A stretch of DNA of 64,000 nucleotides from Isoetes taiwanensis (lineage: Eukaryota > Streptophyta > Lycopodiopsida > Isoetales > Isoetaceae). Below are positions 55,902-64,000 of the stretch, in pieces. Where the stretch lies: assembly GCA_021234155.1 (NCBI GenBank), contig JAJEKV010000058.1:7498992-7562991 (forward strand). Reading direction: 5' to 3'. Position 1 is the stretch's first letter. Each line of letters starts with the position of its first letter. The position numbers were made by a program, and so were the translations under genes. The notes under the pieces were generated by a model. The model saw only the letters and a program-made list of their open reading frames with translations, did not search any database and was not told the DNA's origin.

Positions 55902-58360
55902 TGTTGCCCCTTTTTGGGCAACATGGACCATCATGATACCTAGAGTTTCAAGATTGGAAGATACTTGTCAAAGTTTGGAAGACTTGTGGTTTCTTTTGAG
56001 GTTTCATCTTAAGTTACTTTCTCATCACTCATATGGTAAGAGTTAGTGCTATTTTGATCCTGCTAGAGTTTGGAAGAAATTGGTTCAAGTTTGGAAGACC
56101 CTTGGGATCTTGGTTGTATAGCCTAATTCTTTCCTTTGAGGAAGTTTTCTAGTTACATTCTTATTTCTTGAAGACCAGGCAAAGAATATTGCAAGCTATA
56201 CAAGGAGTCATTACCATGTTGCTCATATTCACTCATATGAAACTAAATGGAGTTGCACCCATGATTTGGAAGTCACACATATGAAGATGCACTTAGAAGT
56301 GGAATTGCTCTTATTTTGGCCTTGAAGATTGGAAGACCTTTTTAGAAGTTTGGAAGACCCTAGGGCCTTGAGCAAAGTTATGTTCATCATAAGGTATGAT
56401 TTGAGCTTTTGAGATATGATCATGTGCTACAGGGGTTCCAGCCTTCATCCATTTCATCCATCCTACATCCACCTTCCCTTCCATTTTTTTTATATACCTC
56501 ATTTTCACCCCTGTCATGCCTTCTTTCATTACCTCACTACCTATATTTTATTGGCCTCACCTCCACTTGTGAATTGCTCTCAAGAGATCATGAAAAACCT
56601 CAAGAGCAAAGAAGCTTGAATTTTACCTTCATTCTATCACCCTAAATCCTACCATAGCCTTTTTTTTTCCTATTTTTCCACCCTTTTCCTATGATTTTTT
56701 CACCATTTCCAAGGTTGAAAATTCATTGACCATGGTCAAAATGGCCAAAATTTCAAGTATCTCAATTTGACCTGAAAACACTCTAGATTTGAAGCTTGGC
56801 AAAAAATAGCTAGGTTGGCCTTTTCAAAATTCAAAAAGACATGGGAAACCCCTCAAATATCATTTCTTGGGATCGCGCAAAAAAAAAAAAAACCTATTCT
56901 AGCCTATCTACCCTATCTAATTTTGCATAGTTCCAGGTCACCCCCCCCCATTTTTCCACGTGGCAGCAGGGCGTGGGGGCCAGACACGGGCTGGGTGTCC
57001 CCTCTGCGTGGCACGCAAATTTAATAGCTGCTCTGCATTATTCCTTATATACCTTAGCCGCCAGACTCTTCGGCCTGCACGTGGGATATATCGCCCTTGA
57101 GAATTTTTGATAAACCCTAAGAAATAGAGGAAACGCTAAATCCGCCAATTCGTTGCCTAAACTGATTGAATCCCGCCAATTTCGCCAAATTAGTTCCTAA
57201 ACCTTTTCCGAAACCCCGGAACCCTTTTGGCACTTGATTGATAGAAACTTGCTCAGATTAGGCCGGAAATCATTGAACCGAAAGCTGGTTTTGGGAAGGA
57301 CAGCTTTTAATGCGGGAATCTGAGATCATTTTTTTTTACCCCCCCTGAGATATACCTCCGTGATCCGGGCGATTTCTATATTCCCGATATTCTCTTGATC
57401 TCGTTTCTACCTCAAATTCTCGCTAATCCTCGCCGAGATTGAAGATTGATCAGTATTTTGATTGAAGACCAGACTCTGTTGTGACTTATTTGACATCAAA
57501 ACTCCTATTTGCTACTCAAATTATCTTATTATTTTCTCTTTCGATAATTTTGGGTTTTCGTGAAGTTGACAATGCCTTGGGATCTGTTCTCAAGCATTAT
57601 CCACGGTATTACTTTGGCGAGAATTCTAAACTCCTGTGATATCTTATGATTTGAATGCATATTCATTGCCGGACAAATAGTGTTTCCATCTTCTTTTTGT
57701 TTCAAGTTGTTTCTTTGTCTAAACTAATAGAAACCAGATATTTAAAGTAGAATCCAAATTAATAGTCGTGTCCCATTCTTTAAAAGGTTTGAGTATTGCT
57801 TATATGTAAAGAAAACAAAGAAAAAATAGTTTTTTCCATAACTGTCATAAACTGTGACAGAAATCGAGACTTTGGCCCATCTCAGTAAATATCATAGTGT
57901 TTGCTTGTCAAGAAAACCTTATGCACATGATCTAGAGTTTATTTTGAAGCTGTTTATACAAATTCCAACTCAAGATTTATCACCAAACTATATTTGCAAA
58001 TTTTGGCTCTCTGTTTTGGCATTGACCAATTTTTGACTGAACTTTGACATTGATTTTCTTGGTCTTCCCCTATCCAAATCGAGACAGACTTTCACCAGTA
58101 GTTCCCTCTACTTGTCTATAACTCATACCAAAAACCAAAACTCAAAAATCTTAAAGGGTGTGACTGCAAGATTGATTTTTGCTCTGACAGTTTTTTCTGC
58201 TTCAGGGACTGTAGTGATTTTGACAAAACCAAAGATTTGAAATTGAGTTCTTTTGCTTTATATGATTAAGGATTGATCACCCTAAGTGATCTGGAGGTCC
58301 TGACCAGTTTGTTTACACTTCCTTTGAGGTTAGGCTAAAATTCCAGGTTTTAGGCTAACA
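55902..58360 (+). repeat. 5' LTR of element B (2459 bp)
   Basis: Starts TGTTGCCCC with an immediate inverted repeat (TTGCCC...GGGCAA) and ends GGCTAACA just before the primer site. A CTTATATACC box near 57045 is a candidate TATA element, with a CACGTGG G-box ~25 bp downstream. Short frames inside are not genes. Long LTRs are usual for Tat elements. Confidence 0.7.
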
Positions 58361-58364
58361 TTTT

Positions 58365-58383
58365 TGGAGGTCCTACCGAGATT
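58365..58383 (+). other. Primer binding site of element B, Gln-tRNA type
   Basis: TGGAGGTCCTACCGAGATT is complementary to the CCA-tailed 3' end of plant tRNA-Gln (acceptor stem plus T-arm). It lies 4 bases after the LTR end. Confidence 0.75.
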
Positions 58384-58401
58384 TTACCGAAATTGAACTC
58401 A

Positions 58402-59004
58402 ATGGCACCAAGGAAGATTTGAGTCTATTTGAACCCACTGAGGAGACAAATCAACCAGATTTGGTAGGAGTAAGCATGAGAGTGGCTACGGATCTACCAC
58501 TAATGCTACAAATACTCCCAACTTGCCTATTCCTCCACCGGCTCCTCTCTATCGGTCTACAAATATTACAAATATTTCCTCTCAGCCCTCTTCTTCACAA
58601 ATTCATAAACTTTTTGAACCAGATCAACTCGCTTTCGGTCTGTTCCTCCATCAGCACCTTATCATTTTGAGTTGACTATACTGTTTCCCCCTTGCTATGA
58701 TTCTTCCATGAATGCCAACCATTTTCTAAAAAACTTTGAAGACTATTATGAAGAACATGGGAGAAAGAAGGGTTCCAGGTTTGCAGAATTCATCAAATGC
58801 ATGAAGGGTGATGAGGCCAGATCTTGGCTCGATTTTGAGCTGTCTATAGGTACCAAAGGGGATGAATTGGAACACAAGTTTCTATCAAGGTTTGGTAAGG
58901 CTACTTCACCCCAGGATCTTGTCTTTGAACTCAACTCATTTTCCATTAGACCTGGTGAGAGTGTAAAAGCAAAGATGTGGAGAGATTTAATTCTTATTTG
59001 CTAG
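58402..59004 (+). pseudogene. Gag of element B, frameshifted
   Basis: ATG at 58402 (MAPRK) is followed within six codons by a stop. Neighbouring frames continue the text (SLFEPTEETNQ, then a Pro/Ser/Thr-rich linker, then PYHFE). At least three frame changes precede the gag domain proper (58672-59004: FLKNFEDYYEEHG, EARSWLDFELS, LEHKFLSRFG), the capsid-like 'W...L...F...F' core of retrotransposon gag. One more 1-base shift near 58975 joins it to the next frame. Confidence 0.8.
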
Positions 59005-61160
59005 TGTGTAACAGGAATCAGGTTACTCATCCAACATTGCACCTAGTTGCTTCCTTTATCAGAGGTTTGATGTCTAGACCTAGGATCTATAGGAAGTTAT
59101 TAAAATTACAAAAATTTGGTGAGTTGGATTCTATCCATAAAACATTTGTAAAGGCTGTAGATCTGGCAGAACTATTAAGCTATCTTCCTGATGAAGAGAT
59201 CAGAGATCCATTTTATCCTCCTCATCATGGAACTGAACATGATTTACATTTTGCTAATGCTGCTCCTGTTTATGCAGTACAAAAAGAGAAGAAGAAGTCC
59301 AAGGCTGAAGAATTGGATCCTCATGTTTCAGAGATGAAATCGAGATCGAAGAAAGTGTCCGAGGCACTTTTGGAAGTTACCAAACAACTTATCGACTTAA
59401 AAACAATAAAGATGCCCCACCTCCCTGAATGCACAAACTGTGGTAAACCTTACCATAGAGCTGAGAAGTGTTTTGCAAGGCAATGTCCTAAGTGTCATAG
59501 AAGAGGTCACTTTGGTAGAGAATGTCCTGTTTGCTCTTTTTGCAAGGAAATAGGTCATGAGGAGAAGTATTGCAGTGTTAAGGCTTATTTTGAAAAACAA
59601 GATAAAGGTAAACAAATGTCAAATATAAGTTTTATTGAGACTTGTGCAGGAGAACAGGAAGAGCAAGATGTTATGGTTGTGCGCATTAACGCGTGCGAGC
59701 TCATCCAAATGCATCTGTGGTTCATTCCACCTCATAAGGTAACATTTCAATCAGATCCTCAGAATATAGCTCCTCCTCCTGCTCAAAGGTATAAACAGAA
59801 AGATTCTGAGTTGGATGAATTTGAATTACTTATGAAAAATTCTAAGGTTACTGTGGATTTATTAACTCTGCTGAGAATTGCACCATCATACAGGGAAAAG
59901 TTGATCAAAAGCACTCCAGATATTGAAGAGGTTGCTGCTGAAACCTGCAACAATATTTCTGTGGCTTTGCCTGAGCAAACTGAAGATCCAGGTGCTTTTA
60001 CTTGTAGTGCTACTATAGGAACTTCCCATCTAGACAAAGTTTTGCTGGATGGAGGTTCTTCTCTTAATGTTATGCCTTATCATGTTATGAAGGCACTGGA
60101 TCTCAAGGTAGAAGATAATACTTCCATTGTTCTAAAATCTTTTTCAAATGCTAAAGTTGTGCCTAAGGGAATAGTAAGAAATGTATCTGTGAATACAGGG
60201 GGAATCATTGTGCTGGCCACATTTGTGGTTGTTGATTTTGAAAATGTTAATCAAGCTAATATCTATGATCTATTATTAGGAAGGAGATGGATGAAAACAG
60301 TGGATGCCAGACCTGTATGGTCTGAAGGCACTTGCACCATTTCCAATGGAGCAACTTCTGTCAAACTGGCAAACAAAACTGATCCATCTGCTAACATTAG
60401 GTTCATAGATGTGGACATACTACAGGAAGAAGATTTGGGTGTTTACAATTTAGGCCTGGATGCTAGTATACATGAAGAGGTTGTCAACTTTGCTTACATG
60501 CATGTTGAATCTCCTGATCTGAAGGCAAAAAAAGCCTATCTCTGGTTTGATGGAGGTATGTCAAAAAAACTGGGGATTGCTTCTTCTGCTGCTATTTTGA
60601 AGGATGCAGATTTTAAGTTGATGACTAAGATAGGGAGAATTCACCCTAATATTTCTTCTAATGCAGCAGAATACAAAGCCCTCATTGCAGGTTTACAAGA
60701 AGCAAGGTGTATGAGTATTTCTCATATTGTTATTTATGGAGACTCACAACTTGTTTGTAGACAAATCTTGGGAGAATATCGAACTAAACATCAAGACATG
60801 GAGGATCTGAGTGCTCAAGCCAGAGAATTATTAACTTTTTTTGATCATTGGGAGATTTTACATATTCCTAGATCTAAGAATTTTGAAGCTGACTCATTGT
60901 GCAGAAAAACCCTTATGGAGTATTTGTCTGAAGGAGCTATTCAAGAGGATGTCTTAGATGAAGAGGAGCTTTCCCAATTCCATCCCATCTTAACTATCAA
61001 CCTAGCACAAGAGGAATCACTTAAAGAGCTTGAAGTGCATAAAGGAGGTATATCTAGGACCACCAAATGGGAGACTTATATAATGAAGGTGATCAAGGTA
61101 AAATGGTTGAGTTATTTGAGGATTGGGTGGATGTTTTTGCTTGGGAGTATTCAGAACTGA
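58977..61160 (+). pseudogene. Element B Gag C-terminus, zinc knuckles, protease and additional RNase H
   Basis: A 727-residue open frame. It contains the end of the gag domain (ERFNSYLLVC...), then three CX2CX4HX4C zinc knuckles at about 59430-59571. The retropepsin-like protease has LLDGGSSLNVMP (about 60043), the DGG active-site form usual in Tat elements, and a LLLGRRW segment. At about 60530-60915 there is a complete RNase H fold with its acidic residues: WFDGG, NAAEYKALIAGL, IVIYGDSQLV and NFEADSL. Gag packages RNA, the protease matures the polyprotein and RNase H removes template RNA. The RNase H lies before the RT, which is unusual: in Tat elements an archaeal-type RNase H is normally after RT. 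The frame itself is undamaged, but its end (61160) is a frameshift just before RT. Confidence 0.88.
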
Positions 61161-62160
61161 AAGGGGTTGATAAAAAAATTTGTGAGTTTGAAATTAAGGT
61201 TCGAGAAGATGCCAAACCTGTTATGCGAAGTTGAGAAGAATTAATTCTTCACTTTTAGATCTTATCAGCGTGAATTATTCAAAATCACGGGAATCAGGAT
61301 TGATAGTTGACATTGTGAACCCCTCTTGGGTTTCTTGTATTGTTCCAGTTCTAAAAAAGAATGGTTCTTTAAGAATATGTGTGGATTATAGAGATCTAAA
61401 TAAAGCTACTGTTAAAGATTGTTACCCTTTGCCTTTTTTGGAAGAAATCCTTTATGCAGTGGCTGGTAAGTCTATGTACTCATTTTTGGATGGTTTCTCC
61501 GGGTTTTAATCAGATTAGCATCAAAAGGAAGATCGATCAAAGACATCCTTCATTACTCCATGGGGAACTTATGCAATGAAAAGGATGCCTTTTGGCTTAA
61601 TGAATGCCCCTGCCACATTTCAGAGAGCCATGGATACTGTCTTTGCAAACATGACTCCTGAGCAATTCAGAGTTTATCTGGATGATTTATGCTTAGGTAC
61701 TGATACAAGTGATCATATTTCAGAGCTAACAAGAATATTCACATTGTGCAGACAAACTGGAGTTAATCTAAACCCAAAGAAGTGCATCTTTTTAGCATCC
61801 AAAGGCCAGCTCTTAGGCCATGAGGTTTCTGCTAAAGGCCTTCAAGTAGCTGAAGAGAAGATCATAGCTTTAAAAAAGCTTCAAACACCCAGGACAATTA
61901 AAGAAGTCAAGGGATTTATGGGAATGACCTCTTTCTTAAGAGTGTATGTGCCTAATTTCTCTCACCTTATTAGTCCTATCTCTAAGTTGACTAGAGTAGG
62001 CCAAGTTAGTAAAAGAGAAAGTAAATATAGGCCCTGTTGTTTGACTGATGAGTGTGAAAAAGCTTTTTTTTGCAGATCATAGAGGCTATTTGTCATTCTA
62101 CACTTTTAAAAACTCCAGACCTTTCATTACCATTTAAAGTTTACATAACTATCACTAAAA
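61140..62160 (+). pseudogene. Element B reverse transcriptase, frameshifted
   Basis: After the break at 61160 the text resumes in other frames (KKICEFEIKVREDAKPV), then 61231-61509 carries VLKKNGSLRICVDYRDLNKA and MYSFLDGFSGF. A stop follows, then KRMPFGLMNAPATFQRAMD and VYLDDLCLGT (the Y-x-D-D catalytic loop, about 61673-61684). QLLGHEVSAKGLQ and the start of the connection region follow (FMGMTSFLRVYVPNFS). Key motifs are present, but at least three lesions interrupt them. Confidence 0.88.
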
Positions 62161-62520
62161 AGGCTCTTTGGAGTTGCCATTTTGCGGGATAGACACCCTA
62201 TTGCTTTTGCAAGCAAACAATGGTCTCAAACTGAAGAGAAGTATGCTAAGATAGAAAGGAGTTTCTGCTGCTCTCATCTTTTTGATCGAGAGACAGGGGT
62301 CATCTTTACAAAAATCCCAAGCCACTATCTACATGCAGCAGAACCCCATGCCTTTTTTGTATGGTAAGAAATTAGAAAAACCGAAGCTTCATAGGTGGGC
62401 TTGTAGGCTTCAATCTTATGATTTAAAGGTAAAGGTTATTCATGTATTGAACAATCCGAAGTTTATACACACTGCTTTGCCTACTTTGAACATGAGGAGG
62501 TGGTACAAGAAGAAGAAATG
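62161..62520 (+). pseudogene. Element B native RT-associated RNase H, decayed
   Basis: HPIAFASKQWSQTEEKYAKIE (62182 onward) is the Ty3-type RNase H motif 'PIAFASRxLxxxExxYxxxE'. KLHRWACRLQSYDLKV follows after a frame change. The final 'DALSR' box is missing, replaced by unrelated residues, so this domain is lost while the upstream RNase H is intact. Confidence 0.75.
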
Positions 62521-63850
62521 ACTAACCTTGTTGTAAATGAGCAGGACGTGTCAACTATGCCAGCTCAAGGTTGGCAACAACCTATCAGGAGATTCCTTCA
62601 GTATCAAGAGATACCTTCTGAATTTTCAAAAAGCCAAGCTTACAAGTTTAAGTTAAAATGTTTGACTTACTCATTGGTTGGTGACATCTTGTGCAAGGTA
62701 AATAGGGATGGTGTACTCTTAAGATGTGTTGATGAAGATGAAGCTGCCCTGGTACTTGCTGAAAATCATAAAGGTGTTTGTGGTGGTCATTTTGCAGCCA
62801 GATACAACCGCCAAAAAAAATATTAAGGTCACGGTTATTTCTGGCCTCATTTATTTAGAGATTGCTATGATGTCATAAAACTTGCCACCAATGCCGATTT
62901 TTGGTAAGAAAATTTTTTGCATCCCGCCCTTCTTTCGAATTGTGTCCCCAGGCCCATTTCAAGTTTGGGGGCTAGATTATGTTGGCCCTATAAATCCCTC
63001 ATCTTCTGCTCAGCATGAATACATTGTTGTGGCTACAGATTTATTTACCAAATGGTCAGAAGCAGCACCCTTGAGAAAAGCAAATGCATATACTACTGCT
63101 AGGTTTTTGCATGAAAACATTTGTTCTAGATTTGGGATCCCTTTCAAAATTTTGACTGATAGAGGCTCTACTTTTATTAATGAGGTTATTCAAATTCTTG
63201 TCTCAAGCCTCAAGATCGGACATGTGAAAAGCTCGACCCTATTACCCTCAAGGAAATGGTCATTTTGAGTCCACTAACAAAGTGCTTAAGGGTATTTTAC
63301 TGAGAAAAGCAGGTTTGCCAAAACCAAAAAGATTGGCATTTGAAATTATATGATGCTCTTTGGGCTCATAGAATCACTGCTAAAACTGCCACTAATGCTT
63401 CTCCCTTCAGTTTGGTTTATGGTGTTGAAGCAGTTATTCCTGTTGAGTTGGAGATCCCCTCTTTGAGGATGGCACTCAAGTTGGATTTGGAGTTTACTGA
63501 GGCATTACAACACAGGTATGAGGTTTTACTAAAGTTGGATGAGGATAGATTTGGTGCAGAAAACTTCAATCTACTTAAGAAGGCTAGGAGTGCAGCAGAC
63601 TTTTAAAGCGACTCACAAGCTCCGAGGATAAATTTGCTCCATTGGAACTTCGTGCTCAAATGGGATCTTTGCAAATGAAGGTAAGTTGTCTAAATTTGAA
63701 AATCCTTGGGAAGGCCCTTACCAGATTGTAAGAGAAGGCGGCTGTTCATCTTATTGGCTTAAGGATCTCAAAACAGGGTTTGGAATTACCCAATCCTACA
63801 AATATTCAAACATTTGAAAAGATATTGGCCTCAACATGCATGTTTAGGCC
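62500..63850 (+). pseudogene. Element B integrase and C-terminal domain, frameshifted
   Basis: The N-terminal zinc-finger region (ENHKGVCGGHFAARY, then GYFWP after a stop) precedes the core at 62882-63268. WGLDYVGPI carries the first Asp, LTDRGSTF the second, and YYPQGNGHFEST, in a shifted frame at about 63240-63275, the Glu of the D-D-E triad. 63340-63606 reads DALWAHRI, SPFSLVYGVEAV. The tail (FENPWEGPYQIV, then KRYWPQ at about 63690-63830) is the GPY/F-type module. No chromodomain is seen. Several frame changes inactivate it. Confidence 0.85.
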
Positions 63851-64000
63851 TTTTGCTCCTATATGAACATCTATTTTAACTTAAAATAGGTTAATTCTTT
63901 GTTGGAAGTTGGAGATTTAAAATTCTTTTGATTGATTTTGTTTATTTCCTTGAGGCTTAAATTTTGTAGATTTTGGTTGGTTGGAATTGCTAAATTGTTT

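Larger units (their letters stand above)
55902..64000 (+). mobile_element. Ty3/gypsy Tat-like LTR retrotransposon (element B), 3' end beyond window
   Basis: 5' LTR 55902-58360, Gln-tRNA-type primer site at 58365, gag from 58402, zinc knuckles, protease, an extra RNase H, RT, native RNase H, integrase and a C-terminal tail to about 63850. The second LTR is not reached. The RT/protease style (DGGSS, MYSFLDGFSGF, MPFGLMNAPATFQRAMD, VYLDDL) and the archaeal-type RNase H place it in the Tat lineage. Frameshifts or stops in gag, before RT, within RT, in the native RNase H and in integrase mean this copy cannot make its own proteins. It sits inside element A; the predicted 5-bp target duplication is CCTAC. 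Confidence 0.88.

Overview
This is nuclear DNA from a land plant, most likely a vascular plant with a repeat-rich genome. Plant retrotransposon families, a HARBI1/PIF-type DNA transposon, a tetratricopeptide-repeat gene with an apparent mitochondrial presequence and an intron-bearing alternative oxidase relic all point that way. There are no bacterial operons, rRNA genes or CRISPR arrays. I cannot name the species. Only one gene looks like an intact host gene: the TPR protein at 37319-39058. Almost everything else recognisable is mobile DNA or its debris.

Layout. 0-14.6 kb holds decayed fragments: a LINE endonuclease piece, a gag-like piece, two hAT transposase pieces, two long-inverted-repeat foldback elements, a long GTGCAT tract, a 5'-truncated LINE 3' end, and a minus-strand alternative oxidase (AOX) pseudogene at 13032-13825 with at least three frameshifts. 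14611-25037 is a complete LTR retrotransposon with 1.56-kb LTRs, a perfect 5-bp target duplication (TTTAG), an initiator-Met-type primer site and a polypurine tract. Its 7.3-kb interior shows no gag or pol, so it is a non-autonomous LARD-like element. Its leader carries five 64-bp hairpin units at roughly 200-210-bp spacing, with one paired-base change. 25050-32820 is a complete 7.77-kb PIF/Harbinger transposon (3-bp target duplication TAA). It has an apparently intact DDE transposase and a trihelix/Myb-like accessory gene broken by one stop codon. It begins 9 bp after the LTR element's target duplication starts.

32.8-37.1 kb contains possible SINE fragments and a 5'-truncated RTE-like LINE (about 34240-37142), whose 3' tail lies about 175 bp upstream of the TPR gene. 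39-45 kb is mostly unannotatable, with a GC-rich 158-bp hairpin, a 150-bp tandem duplication, a short GC palindrome that recurs at 11.4 kb, and a minus-strand LINE RT fragment. 45.1-46.6 kb is an L1-like LINE 3' end joined to a third foldback element. 52.3-53.8 kb is a decayed minus-strand Ty3/gypsy pol.

The right end (54967-64000) appears to be a nested pair of LTR elements. Element A (591-bp LTR, Asp-tRNA-type primer site) is interrupted in its first ORF by element B. Element B is a Ty3/gypsy Tat-like element with a 2459-bp LTR, a Gln-tRNA-type primer site, gag, three zinc knuckles and protease. A complete additional RNase H domain follows, placed before the reverse transcriptase, then RT, a decayed native RNase H and integrase. 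Element B has many frameshifts and runs off the window.

The most notable signals are the repeated hairpins in the LARD leader, the RNase H placement in element B, the near-intact Harbinger with its subterminal repeats, and the AOX relic.
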